A DNA stretch of 64,000 nt from NCBI RefSeq assembly GCF_031760065.1, contig NZ_CP134500.1, positions 6,882,001 through 6,946,000 on the forward strand, in the 5' to 3' direction. Source of the DNA: Streptomyces durocortorensis. Its GTDB lineage: Bacteria; Actinomycetota; Actinomycetes; Streptomycetales; Streptomycetaceae. Positions 7,147 to 16,040 of this stretch are shown here, one piece after another (the first letter of the stretch is position 1; each line of letters opens with the position of its first letter). The notes below the pieces were generated by a model that did no database searches, was not told the origin of the DNA, and was given only the letters and a program-made list of their open reading frames with translations. The translations under genes and the position numbers were made by a program.

Positions 7147-8229
7147 GTGCGCTCACCCAGACGATTCCGGCGTACCGCGCTCGCAGCGCTGTCCGTCGGG
7201 GTGCTGTGCGCCGTCGCCGGATGCGGCAGCGGCGGCGACCTGACGGCGAAGGGCACCACGGGCACCGCGGAGGCCAAGGACGTTCTCCTCCAGCCGCTCG
7301 CCGCCCCCGGCCCCGGCCCCTTCACCGAGTCGACGGCCGGGGCGGCACCGTCCCCGTCCCCCTCGGACGCCCCGGACGGCGGAGCGCCTCCCGTCACCCG
7401 AACGGTCCATCCGGTCTCCGGCGCCGCCCCCGGGCTCTACGGCGGCACCCGGTCCGTCGCCGCCTGCGACGTCGAGCGGCAGATCCGCTTCCTGACCGGC
7501 GACAAGGGCAAGGCGCGCGCCTTCGCCGGGGCGGCGGACATCGAGGCCGTACAGATCCCCGGCTACCTGAAGTCGCTCACCCCGGTCACCCTGCGCGTCG
7601 ACACCCAGGTCACCAACCACGGCTACAGCGCCGGCACGGCGACCGCCTTCCAGGCCGTCCTCCAAGGGGGCACCGCCGTCCTGGCCGACAGCCGCGGGCT
7701 GCCGCGCGTCCGCTGCGCCTGCGGCAATCCGCTGAAGGAGCCCGTCGTCGTGGGCGGGGAGGTCGCCCACCGGGGCGAGCGCTGGCCCGGCTACGACCCC
7801 GCCCGGATCGTGGCCGTCCAGCCCAGCGCCCAGCCGCTCACCAGCCTGGTCATCGTGGACGACGACGACAGCAGCTGGATCGAGCGGACCGCCGGCGACA
7901 GCGGCGGGCGCGACCGCTCCCCGGCCGACCCGCCCCCGTTCGAGCCCAGCGACGATCTGCTCTTCCCGTCACCGACCGGGCCCTCCGAACCGGTGCCCCC
8001 GGACGCCACCCCGCCCGGCCCGGCCCCCTCGGACCCCGCGGCCCCGGAGACGCCGGACGGCTTCGGCGACACACCGCCGCAGGAGCCCTGGGAGAGCGGC
8101 ATGCCGCCGGGGGACCCGTGGGAGTACGAGGAGGGCGCCCCGGAACCGGTGCCCGAGCCGACCCAGGTCTTCCCCGCCGAGCCCGACGAGCCCGCGGAGT
8201 ACGGAGTTCCCGAGCTGTTCGCCGGCTGA
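7147..8229 (+). CDS. DUF6777 domain lipoprotein
   Basis: 360-residue secreted lipoprotein. The signal peptide VRSPRRFRRTALAALSVGVL leads to the lipobox VAGC. The core (about residues 95-235) reads GLYGGTRSVAACDVERQI, PGYLKSLTPVTLRVDTQV, and RVRCACGNPLKEP, which is the DUF6777 pattern of actinobacteria. The C-terminal third is a Pro/Asp/Glu-rich low-complexity tail, probably spanning the wall. GTG at 7147 was chosen for its AGGAGAG site and because it gives a proper signal peptide; an upstream ATG at 7054 would bury it. Function is unknown. It is divergent from the YndJ gene across the twin operators. Confidence 0.82.
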   Translation: MRSPRRFRRTALAALSVGVLCAVAGCGSGGDLTAKGTTGTAEAKDVLLQPLAAPGPGPFTESTAGAAPSPSPSDAPDGGAPPVTRTVHPVSGAAPGLYGGTRSVAACDVERQIRFLTGDKGKARAFAGAADIEAVQIPGYLKSLTPVTLRVDTQVTNHGYSAGTATAFQAVLQGGTAVLADSRGLPRVRCACGNPLKEPVVVGGEVAHRGERWPGYDPARIVAVQPSAQPLTSLVIVDDDDSSWIERTAGDSGGRDRSPADPPPFEPSDDLLFPSPTGPSEPVPPDATPPGPAPSDPAAPETPDGFGDTPPQEPWESGMPPGDPWEYEEGAPEPVPEPTQVFPAEPDEPAEYGVPELFAG

Positions 8230-8340
8230 CCCATCGCGTGCGGCCCGGCCGTACGGCCTCACGGCCGATCCGCGCACCGCCCCTCGGGGCGGCACCCGGA
8301 TCACTCGAAGAATCGGACGAACAATGGCAGAGTGGCCCTC

Positions 8341-10404
8341 ATGGATGATCGGGTAGCGGGTGCCCTGTCACTTCCCGACGACTGGCCCGCCCACCCGGAT
8401 CTCAGCCTCGCCCTGAACCGTATGGGCAGCTTCGACTGGGACCTCGACACGGGCCTCATGCACATGGACCAGCCCGCCCTCGACGTGTTCGACCTGACGT
8501 CGGACGAGTACGACAACCGGCCGGTCTCACTCTCGCAGCGAGTGCCCACGGACGAGGCCCAGCGGCTGGACGGGATGGTCTCGCAGGCACTCAAGAGCGG
8601 CCGCACCAACTACGGCGCGTACTTCCGCATCCAGCGGCGCGACGGAACCCTGCGCTGGACCCACACCCAGGGCTTCGTCCGCCGCGACGAGACCGGCCGC
8701 CCCCGCCGCATCATCGGGATCGTCCGCGACGCCACCCAGGAACTGTCCGACTCCACGGCCCGGCTGGAACTGGACGAGGAACGCCGCCAGCGCACCAGCC
8801 TGGTCGAGGGCACCACCGCCGCCCTGGCGCACGCCCGTACCGTCAAGGACGTCATCGCCGTCCTCAAGAACTCCCAGGGGCTCGCCCACCTCGGAGCCAC
8901 CAGTCTGGTCATGGGGCTCCTGGAGTCCGGCCGCATCCACCTCGTGGCCGACGGCCCCGAAGGCGCGTACGTCCCCGGCACCCGCTACACCCGGGTGGAC
9001 GAGCAGTACCCGATGAGCGAAGTGGTCCGTACGCTCGCCCCACGCTTCATCGAGTCGGCCGACGACTTCGCCGCCTCGTACCCGGTCCTCTGGCCCCACA
9101 TCAGCCACCTCGGCGTCACCTCGGCCGCCTACATGCCGCTGATCGCCCAGGCCCGCCCGATCGGCGCACTCGGCCTGCTCTACCGCGACAAGGCCGGATT
9201 CACCGCCGACGAACGCAATCTGCTGATGGCGCTCGGCACCTCGATCGCCCAGAGCCTCCAGCGGGCCATGCTCTACGAGCAGGAGCACGACCTCGCCGAG
9301 GGGCTTCAGCAGGCGATGCTCCCGCGCCGGATTCCGGCCGTCCCCGGGGCGCAGGTCGCCGTCCGCTACCGCTCCGCCCGCCTCGGCCGGGACATCGGCG
9401 GCGACTGGTACGACCTGATCCCGCTGCCCGGTGGCCGCGTCGGCGCCGTCATCGGGGACGTCCAGGGCCACGACACCCACGCCGCCGCCGTCATGGGCCA
9501 GCTCAGGATCGTCCTGCGCGCGTACGCCGCCGAGGGGCACAGTCCGGCCACGGTGATGGCCCGCGCCTCCGTCTTCCTCCACGAACTGGACACCGACCGC
9601 TTCGCCACCTGCACCTACGCCGAGGTCGACCTGACCACCGGAGTCGTCCAGGTGGTCCGCGCCGGGCACGTCGACCCGGTGGTACGGGACGTGGACGGCG
9701 GCTGCCGCAGGGTTCCGTCCGAGGGCGGGCTGCCGCTCGGCCTCTCGGCGGAGTTCGGCCGTCTGGAATACCCCGTCTCCACCGTCGAACTGGACCCGGG
9801 CCAGACGATGATCCTGTTCACCGACGGCCTGGTCGAGCTGCCCGGCGCCGACCTCGACGAGGGCATGCACCTGCTCACCACGCTCGTCACCAACGGCCCC
9901 CACGACCTTCAGAAACTCGCCGACCAGCTCTGCGACGCCGTCGACGGGCGCGGCGGCCAGGACGACGTGGCGCTCCTGCTGCTGCGCCGCCGGGCCGCGC
10001 ACGCCCCGCAGCCGGGCGGCCGGCTCCAGCAGCACGTCGCCCAGAACGACCCCGAGGCGCTCAGCTCGTCCCGGCACATGATCCGGGCCGCGGTCCGGGC
10101 CTGGGGGGCGAAGGACCGGGCCGACGAGATCGAACTGGCCGCCGACGAGCTGATCACCAACGCGCTCATGCACACCGACGGCGGGGCTGTCGTGACGATC
10201 CGGGTGCTCGCCGGAACCGAACGGCGGCTGCGCGTCGACGTCGAGGACCGCTCCAGCGCACTGCCCCGGCGCAGGGACGCGGGGGAGTCCGGGGTCTCGG
10301 GACGAGGCCTGATGCTGGTGGACCGGCTGGCCGACGTCTGGGGAGTGGAGTCCCGGGGCAGCGGGAAATGCGTGTGGTGTGAATTCCTCATCCCCGCACG
10401 CTGA
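8341..10404 (+). CDS. PAS-GAF-PP2C-HATPase stress regulator
   Basis: 687-residue cytosolic regulator. A PAS domain (about 20-140, ending RIIGIVRDAT) is followed by GAF (about 155-320). The SpoIIE/PP2C phosphatase (about 330-550) has metal-ligand motifs RDIGGDWYDL (D351, D355), IGDVQGHD and GQDDVALLLLR. The C-terminus is an RsbW-like HATPase (about 575-685, ADELITNALMH and GRGLMLVDRL). Such proteins dephosphorylate anti-anti-sigma factors in response to a sensed signal and may phosphorylate them too. ATG at 8341 is taken as the start; a GTG at 8332 is an alternative and neither has a strong ribosome site. The sigma factor near the start of the window is a possible, unproven target. Confidence 0.9.
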   Translation: MDDRVAGALSLPDDWPAHPDLSLALNRMGSFDWDLDTGLMHMDQPALDVFDLTSDEYDNRPVSLSQRVPTDEAQRLDGMVSQALKSGRTNYGAYFRIQRRDGTLRWTHTQGFVRRDETGRPRRIIGIVRDATQELSDSTARLELDEERRQRTSLVEGTTAALAHARTVKDVIAVLKNSQGLAHLGATSLVMGLLESGRIHLVADGPEGAYVPGTRYTRVDEQYPMSEVVRTLAPRFIESADDFAASYPVLWPHISHLGVTSAAYMPLIAQARPIGALGLLYRDKAGFTADERNLLMALGTSIAQSLQRAMLYEQEHDLAEGLQQAMLPRRIPAVPGAQVAVRYRSARLGRDIGGDWYDLIPLPGGRVGAVIGDVQGHDTHAAAVMGQLRIVLRAYAAEGHSPATVMARASVFLHELDTDRFATCTYAEVDLTTGVVQVVRAGHVDPVVRDVDGGCRRVPSEGGLPLGLSAEFGRLEYPVSTVELDPGQTMILFTDGLVELPGADLDEGMHLLTTLVTNGPHDLQKLADQLCDAVDGRGGQDDVALLLLRRRAAHAPQPGGRLQQHVAQNDPEALSSSRHMIRAAVRAWGAKDRADEIELAADELITNALMHTDGGAVVTIRVLAGTERRLRVDVEDRSSALPRRRDAGESGVSGRGLMLVDRLADVWGVESRGSGKCVWCEFLIPAR

Positions 10405-10434
10405 GTGTCCCCCCTGGATGTAACAGTACGTAAC

Positions 10435-11656
10435 ATGTCTGTGCTTGACCGTGACCAGGCGCGGGGATTGACTGCGGGGGACCGGCCGAACCGCTACGAC
10501 GACATGAGGACCCCGTTGGGTACCGAGCTACTCGCCCCGCTCGATCTGGCCTTCTGGCACCTGGAATCGGACGCCCATCCGATGCACCTGGGCGCGCTCG
10601 CCGTCTTCGCAGCCGCTGGAACGAGGGCGGCCGCCCTGGCAGATGTATCTCATCGGCGGCGAGGGCGACGGCCCTTTCGCCGTCCTGGTCAAACTGCACC
10701 ATGCCCTGGCCGACGGGATGCGGGCGGTCGCCATCGGGGCCGGAATCTTCGACGAGATCGCCGCGGTCACCAGCGCCCGCACCGCCGCCCGCGGCCGTCC
10801 CGCAGTCCCGCCCCGCTCCTGGCTCCCCGACCCCCGCGAGATGGTGAGCATGGCGCTCGGGCGGATCGGAGAGGTCGGGCGTGCCCTCGGAGTGGGGGCC
10901 TCCGTCGTCCGCGCGGGCCGCCTGGACCTGCGCGGTTCGACCGCGTTCACCGCCCCCTCCAGCGGTACCCGCCGGCTCGCCACCGCCGACCTCGACGCCG
11001 GGGCCCTCCAGCGGATCCGGCGCGCCGAGGGCGGCACGGCCAACGACATCCTGCTCGGCGTGGTCGCCGGGGCGCTGCGCCGCTGGATGGCCGGGCGCGG
11101 CGAGCCGCTGCCCGCCGTCGACCCGCGCGCCCTGGTGCCCGTCTCCCGGCGCAGGCCCGGCGGCGCGGCGGCCTCCGGCAACCGGCTCTCCGCCTACCTC
11201 CTCGGCCTGCCGGTCACCGCCACGGACCCACGCGAGCGGCTGCGGGCCGTCCGCGCGGCGATGGACCGCAACAAGGCGGCCGGTCCGCTCAAGGGCGCTG
11301 GAGCCGTCGCCGTACTGGCCGACCAACTGCCGCCACTGGCCCACCGGTTCGGCGCCCCACTGGCCGCGAACGCAGCCCGCGTACTGTTCGACGTCCTGGT
11401 CACCAGCGTGCCGCTGCCCCGCTCCGCGCTCTCGCTGGGCGGCTGCCCGCTCACCGCCCTCTACCCGATGGCGCCGCTGGCCCGGGGCCAGTCCCTCGCG
11501 GTGGCCCTGACGGCCCACGGTGGCCGGGTGCACGTGGGTCTGGTGGCCGACGGCAAGGCGCTGCCCGACCTCGACCGGCTCGCAGCGGCCGTCGGGGAGG
11601 AGTTCGAGGAGCTGCGCGACCTCGTCACCGGCCGCAGTGGAGCACCGGTGTCCTGA
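10435..11656 (+). pseudogene. Wax ester synthase/diacylglycerol acyltransferase, internally deleted and frameshifted
   Basis: The N-terminus, in one frame from about 10435, reads TELLAPLDLAFWHLESDAHP and MHLGALAVFAAAG, the start of a WS/DGAT. From about 10613 homology continues in the next frame as PLERGRPPWQMYLIGG, then KLHHALADGMRA with the catalytic HHxxxDG, and runs to 11656. The stretch normally between these parts (roughly 80 residues, estimated from the family) is missing and the frame is shifted. An ORF at 10643-11656 could still give a C-terminal protein that keeps HHxxxDG but lacks the N-terminal strand-helix region. The intact enzyme makes triacylglycerol or wax esters. A deletion at GCAGCCGCTGG-like microhomology, or an assembly error, would explain it. 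Confidence 0.82.
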
Positions 11657-11692
11657 CAGGCAGCCGCCCCCCGGCTGCGGCAGTCTTGAGCC

Positions 11693-12553
11693 ATGCCCGA
11701 ACTGCCCGAAGTCGAAGCCCTGCGGGTCTTCCTCGACGACCACCTGGTCGGCAAGGAGATCGCCCGCGTCCTGCCGCTGGCGATCAGCGTCCTGAAGACC
11801 TACGATCCGCCGCTGACCGTGCTTGAGGGCGAGAGGGTCACCTCGGTCGCCCGGCACGGTAAGTTCCTCGACATCGAGGCGGGCGGGCTGCATCTGTGCA
11901 CCCACCTCGCCCGGGCCGGCTGGCTGCGCTGGAAGGACACGTTCCCCGCGGCCCCGCCCCGCCCCGGCAAGGGGCCGCTCGCCCTGCGCCTGGTGACCAA
12001 GGACGGCGACGGCTTCGACCTGACCGAGATGGGCACCAAGAAGAGCCTCTCCGTCCACCTGGTCCACGACCCGATGGAAGTCCCCGGCATCGCCCGCCTC
12101 GGCCCGGACCCGCTCGCCGACTCCTTCGACCGCGCCGCGTTCACCGCGCTGCTCGCCGGGGCCCGTCGCCAGATCAAGGGGGCGCTGCGCGACCAGTCGC
12201 TCATCGCGGGAGTCGGCAACGCGTACAGCGACGAGATCCTGCACGTCGCGAGGATGTCCCCGTTCAAACGGACCGCCGACCTCGACGAGGACGACGTCAC
12301 CCGCCTGTACACCGCGCTCCGCACCACCCTGAAGGACGCCGTGGACCGCTCCAGCGGGGTGGAGGCCGGGAAGCTGAAGGCCGAGAAGAAGAGCGGGATG
12401 CGGGTCCACGGGCGTACCGGAGAGGCCTGCCCGGTCTGCGGGGACACCATCCTGGAGGTCTCCTTCAGCGACTCCTCGCTCCAGTACTGCCCCACCTGCC
12501 AGACCGGCGGCAAACCGCTGGCCGACCGCAGGCTCTCCAAGTTCCTGAAGTAG
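11693..12553 (+). CDS. Fpg/Nei-family DNA glycosylase, non-canonical zinc finger
   Basis: 286 residues. It begins MPELPEVEAL, with Pro2 as the expected catalytic nucleophile and Glu3. The conserved lysine of the RHGKFLDIE stretch is present, as is the helix-two-turn-helix motif (DQSLIAGVGNAYSDEIL). A C4 zinc finger is CPVCGDTI to YCPTCQ near residue 245-270. The arginine that canonical Fpg carries on the finger hairpin is not seen (SDSSLQYC), and a 16-residue tail follows, so substrate range may differ from 8-oxoguanine. It acts in base excision repair. The last bases and the stop are imperfectly duplicated just downstream (12542-12577). Confidence 0.9.
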   Translation: MPELPEVEALRVFLDDHLVGKEIARVLPLAISVLKTYDPPLTVLEGERVTSVARHGKFLDIEAGGLHLCTHLARAGWLRWKDTFPAAPPRPGKGPLALRLVTKDGDGFDLTEMGTKKSLSVHLVHDPMEVPGIARLGPDPLADSFDRAAFTALLAGARRQIKGALRDQSLIAGVGNAYSDEILHVARMSPFKRTADLDEDDVTRLYTALRTTLKDAVDRSSGVEAGKLKAEKKSGMRVHGRTGEACPVCGDTILEVSFSDSSLQYCPTCQTGGKPLADRRLSKFLK

Positions 12554-12575
12554 GCACCGTTCCTGAAACAGGCAC

Positions 12576-13211
12576 TCACCGCGTCACCGTCACCAGCCGC
12601 CGCCCCTCCGCCGTCCGCACCTCGAAACGGTCGATGCCCTCCGGCCGCAGCGCCGCCCCGCCCGACACCTCCACAGGGCCGCCCCCCGCGCCCCGGGCCG
12701 ACCAGCTGCTCACCGTCTCCTCGCTGCCGTCCCGGCCCACCGCGATCAGCGCGCACACCCCCTCGGCCGGCAACCGCACGACCTGGAGCGCCACCTCCGT
12801 ACCCCACTCGTGCCCCGCCGCCGTCACCACCGCGGCCGCGCCCGACCCCGTATCCGCCCCCACCCAGCGCTGCACCCCCGCCCCGTCCCCCGGACCGCCC
12901 GAGGTCCCGGCCACCACCGCCGGGCCGCCCACCGCCAGCACGACCGCGGCCGCCACCAGGGCGAGGCCCCGCCGCCCCGCCCGGCGCCGGCCCGCCGCCA
13001 CCGCGCCCGTCAGGCGCTCCGCGAGCCCGGGCCCCGGCGTCACCGGCGGACCGGCCACCGCCAGCGAGTGCGCCACCCCGGCGAACTCGCGCGCCCGCGC
13101 ACGGCACCCGGGACAGTCCCCCAGGTGCTCCTCGAACCGGAAGGCGTCGGCCCTCCCGAGCACCCCCAGCGCATAGGCCCCCACCCGGATGTGGGGTTCG
13201 GTCGTCTGCAT
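12576..13211 (-). CDS. Zinc-finger (zf-HC2) anti-sigma factor, orphan
   Basis: About 211 residues. The N-terminal zf-HC2 anti-sigma domain contains HLGDCPGC, the HxxxCxxC metal motif of ZAS proteins. One membrane segment follows (GLALVAAAVVLAVGGPAVVAG), then an extracytoplasmic RskA-like C-terminal domain ending DRFEVRTAEGRRLVTVTR. The family holds an ECF sigma factor at the membrane. No sigma gene is adjacent; the nearest ECF gene lies about 4.6 kb to the right and has no anti-sigma partner of its own. ATG at 13211 is taken, giving MQTTEPHIRVGAYALG; a GTG at 13247 is equally open and neither has a clear ribosome site. Confidence 0.82.
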   Translation of the reverse strand: MQTTEPHIRVGAYALGVLGRADAFRFEEHLGDCPGCRARAREFAGVAHSLAVAGPPVTPGPGLAERLTGAVAAGRRRAGRRGLALVAAAVVLAVGGPAVVAGTSGGPGDGAGVQRWVGADTGSGAAAVVTAAGHEWGTEVALQVVRLPAEGVCALIAVGRDGSEETVSSWSARGAGGGPVEVSGGAALRPEGIDRFEVRTAEGRRLVTVTR

Positions 13212-13336
13212 GTACTGCGGTACGGGAACCAGCTGCCAATCACTCACGCCACCGGGCCCGGGACATCCCAGGAGGTGCTGGGCGGATCACGGCCGGGCCC
13301 GCCCCGAACCGCCCCGCACCCCCTAAACTCCGGCCC

Positions 13337-14089
13337 ATGCTGCGCGTACTCGCCGTCGACGACGAACAACCCGCCCTGGAGGAACTCCTCTACCTCCTGC
13401 GCGCCGACCCGCGCATCCGCAGCGCCGAGGGAGCCACCGGCGCGACCGAGGCGCTGCGCCTCATCGGCAGCGCGGTCGACGCGGGTCCCGACGACCCGTC
13501 CGCCATCGACGTCGTCTTCCTCGACATCCACATGGCGGGGCTCACGGGCCTCGACGTCGCCCAGCTGCTCGCCGGATTCGCCGCGCCCCCGCTCATCGTC
13601 TTCGTCACCGCGCACGAGGGCTTCGCCGTCCACGCCTTCGACCTGAAGGCCGTCGACTACGTCCTCAAACCGGTCCGCCGCGAACGCCTCGCCGAGGCCG
13701 TGCGCCGCGTCGCCGAACAGGTGGGAGAGAGGTCCGCCCCGGTCCACGACAGCGCGAGCGACCAGATCCCGGTCGAGCTCGGCGGCGTCACCCGCTTCGT
13801 CCCCGTCGACGAGATCGCGTACGCCGAGGCGCAGGGCGACTACGCGCGGCTGCACACCGCCACCGGCAGCCACCTCGTCCGCATCCCGCTCACCACCCTG
13901 GAGGAGCGCTGGCGCACCCGCGGGTTCGTCCGGATACACCGCCGCCACCTCGTGGCGCTGAACCGGATCGACGAACTGCGCCTGGACGCGGGGAGCATGA
14001 GTGTCCGCATCGGGGAGGCCGAGCTCGCCGTCAGCCGTCGCCACACCCGCGCCCTGCGCGACCTCCTCATGCGCCAGGGCGGCCGCTGA
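13337..14089 (+). CDS. LytTR-type response regulator
   Basis: 250 residues. The receiver domain (about 1-125) has the acidic pair VDDE at 7-10, phospho-acceptor D63 in FLDIHMAG, and a lysine in the DYVLKPV switch. The LytTR DNA-binding domain (about 145-245) includes EIAYAEAQGDYARLHT and FVRIHRRHLVALNRI. It is the first gene of a four-gene unit with a small membrane protein, a sodium:solute symporter and the cognate LytS-type kinase. It therefore probably activates the symporter in response to an external carbon source. Confidence 0.92.
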   Translation: MLRVLAVDDEQPALEELLYLLRADPRIRSAEGATGATEALRLIGSAVDAGPDDPSAIDVVFLDIHMAGLTGLDVAQLLAGFAAPPLIVFVTAHEGFAVHAFDLKAVDYVLKPVRRERLAEAVRRVAEQVGERSAPVHDSASDQIPVELGGVTRFVPVDEIAYAEAQGDYARLHTATGSHLVRIPLTTLEERWRTRGFVRIHRRHLVALNRIDELRLDAGSMSVRIGEAELAVSRRHTRALRDLLMRQGGR

Positions 14090-14175
14090 AGGAGGGTGCG
14101 GGGCCGTCGCTGACCTGCTGCGTTCTTCGGCGGTCCCTTCCCACCAGCACCCGCCGCCGCCTACACTCCGAGCCC

Positions 14176-14538
14176 ATGTCCGCAGAGCCATCCCCCCGGC
14201 GCGAAGTGGTCACGCGGGAGCCGAGGCGGGTGCGCCCGCTGCCCCGCCACCGCACCCAGTCGGAGATCGACGAGCAGACCGCCCTCGGCGGCGCCTATGT
14301 GCGCTCCCTGATGCGCGGCCAGCTCCGGGCGGCCCTCACCGTCTTCGGTGTGCTGGCCCTCGTCGCGGGCACCCTGCCGCTCCTGTTCGCCGCGCTGAAC
14401 AGCTCCGCCCTGGTCTGGGCGGTGCTCGGCTTCGCCACCTACCCGCCGCTCACCCTGGCCGCCTGGTGGTACGTCCGCCGGGCCGAGCGCAACGAACGCG
14501 ACTTCGCCCGGCTGGTGGAGGGCCGCCCCGCCCCGTGA
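14176..14538 (+). CDS. Small membrane protein of a symporter operon
   Basis: 120 residues. A basic N-terminal 35 residues (REPRRVRPLPRHRTQSEIDE) is followed by two hydrophobic segments (LTVFGVLALVAGTLPLLFAAL and LVWAVLGFATYPPLTLAAWWY) and a charged C-terminus. The placement, immediately ahead of and overlapping a sodium:solute symporter gene (GTGA), is like the DUF485/YjcH-type partner of acetate permeases. It is not clearly homologous by eye, so it is probably an auxiliary subunit. ATG at 14176. Confidence 0.8.
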   Translation: MSAEPSPRREVVTREPRRVRPLPRHRTQSEIDEQTALGGAYVRSLMRGQLRAALTVFGVLALVAGTLPLLFAALNSSALVWAVLGFATYPPLTLAAWWYVRRAERNERDFARLVEGRPAP

Positions 14539-16040
14539 GTACCCCCGCCTCCATGGCGTCCTGGGTGGCCGTGGCCCTCGTCGTCCTCGCCACCGTCCTC
14601 GTCGGCGGCTTCGGCCTGCGCATCTCCCGTACGACCTCCGACTTCTACGTCGCCTCGCGCACCGTGCGCCCCCGCCTCAACGCCGCCGCGATCAGCGGGG
14701 AATACCTGTCGGCCGCCTCCTTTCTCGGTATCGCCGGGCTCGTCCTCGTCCACGGCCCCGACATGCTCTGGTACCCGGTCGGCTACACCGCCGGATACCT
14801 GGTGCTGCTGGTCTTCGTCGCCGCCCCGCTGCGCCGCTCGGGGGCGTACACCCTGCCCGACTTCGCCGAAGGGCGTCTCGAATCGCGGCAGGTCAGAAGG
14901 CTGGTGAGCGCGCTCGTCGTCGGGGCGGGGTGGCTCTACCTCGTGCCGCAGCTCCAGGGCGCCGGGCTCACCTTGAAGATCCTCACCGGCGCGCCCGGCT
15001 GGCTCGGGGACGTCCTCGTCGCCACCGTCGTGACGGCCGCCGTCGCGGCGGGCGGCATGCGCTCCATCACCTTCGTCCAGGTCTTCCAGTACTGGCTGAA
15101 GCTCACCGCCCTGCTCGTCCCCGCCCTCTTCCTGGTCCTCGCCTGGCAGGGCGACGGGCGGCCCCGGGTCAGCTTCGACGACCAGCTCGCCGTCTTCCGC
15201 GCCGACCACCCGCTGTACGCCACCTACGGGCTGATCGTGGCGACCTTCCTCGGGACCATGGGCCTGCCCCACGTCGTCGTCCGCTTCTACACCAGCCCCA
15301 ACGGCCGCGACGCCCGCCGCACCACCGTCGCGGTGCTCGCCCTGGTCGGCCTCTTCTACCTGCTGCCGCCGATCTACGGGGCGCTCGGCCGGCTCTACAC
15401 CCCCGAACTGCGGTACGGGGGCGACGCGGACGCCGCCGTGCTGCTGCTGCCCGCCCGGGTCATCGGCGGGCTCGGCGGCGACCTCCTCGGGGCGCTGATC
15501 GCGGGCGGGGCGTTCGCCGCGTTCCTGTCCACCGCCTCCGGGCTCACCATGGCTGTCGCCGGGGTCATCACCCAGGACGTGCTGCCCGGGCGCGGGGTGC
15601 GGCACTTCCGGTTCGCCACGGTCCTCGCCGTCGCCGTGCCGCTCGCCGGGTCGCTGCTGGTGAGCCGGGTGCCGGTGGCCGATGCGGTGGGCATGGCGTT
15701 CGCCGTCTCCGCGTCCTCCTTCTGCCCGCTGCTCGTCCTCGGCATCTGGTGGCGGCGGCTGACCCCGCCGGGGGCCGTCGCGGGGCTCCTGCTGGGCGGC
15801 GGCTCCGCCCTGCTCGCGGTGGGCATCACGGTCAGCGGAGCCGTGACCCCGCCCGGCTGGCCGCACGCGCTGCTGGCCTGGCCCGCCGTGTGGTCCGTGC
15901 CGGTCGGGTTCCTCGCGATGATCCTGGTCTCGCTCGCCACGCCGGGGCGGATACCGCCGGGCACCAACGCGGCGATGACCCGCTTCCACCTCCCCGAGGC
16001 CCTCACCTCGGCGCGGGCGGCCGCCGGGAGGGACCGATGA
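14535..16040 (+). CDS. Sodium:solute (SSS) family symporter
   Basis: 501 residues with about 13 membrane segments. The family core is readable as SDFYVASRTVRPRLNAAAIS, GEYLSAASFLGIAGLVLVHG, and FLGTMGLPHVVVRFYTSPNG, which is close to ActP/MctP-type monocarboxylate permeases. GTG at 14535 overlaps the preceding stop by four bases, and the stop overlaps the kinase start by four bases. The likely substrate is acetate, pyruvate or another short acid with Na+ or H+; this is inferred from family and from pairing with LytS/LytTR regulators. Confidence 0.9.
   Translation: MSTPASMASWVAVALVVLATVLVGGFGLRISRTTSDFYVASRTVRPRLNAAAISGEYLSAASFLGIAGLVLVHGPDMLWYPVGYTAGYLVLLVFVAAPLRRSGAYTLPDFAEGRLESRQVRRLVSALVVGAGWLYLVPQLQGAGLTLKILTGAPGWLGDVLVATVVTAAVAAGGMRSITFVQVFQYWLKLTALLVPALFLVLAWQGDGRPRVSFDDQLAVFRADHPLYATYGLIVATFLGTMGLPHVVVRFYTSPNGRDARRTTVAVLALVGLFYLLPPIYGALGRLYTPELRYGGDADAAVLLLPARVIGGLGGDLLGALIAGGAFAAFLSTASGLTMAVAGVITQDVLPGRGVRHFRFATVLAVAVPLAGSLLVSRVPVADAVGMAFAVSASSFCPLLVLGIWWRRLTPPGAVAGLLLGGGSALLAVGITVSGAVTPPGWPHALLAWPAVWSVPVGFLAMILVSLATPGRIPPGTNAAMTRFHLPEALTSARAAAGRDR

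Noticed and set aside
11660..11678. Seven-base-pair hairpin between the DGAT remnant and the Fpg-like gene
   Set aside because: Stem too short and without T-tract; not called a terminator.
10388..12409. 673-residue open frame antisense to the DGAT remnant and Fpg-like gene
   Set aside because: No recognisable motif and typical shadow composition; the other strand carries clear family motifs.
12542..12577. 18-bp imperfect duplication at the 3' end of the Fpg-like gene
   Set aside because: Too short and degenerate to be a mobile-element scar or att site; noted only as local duplication.
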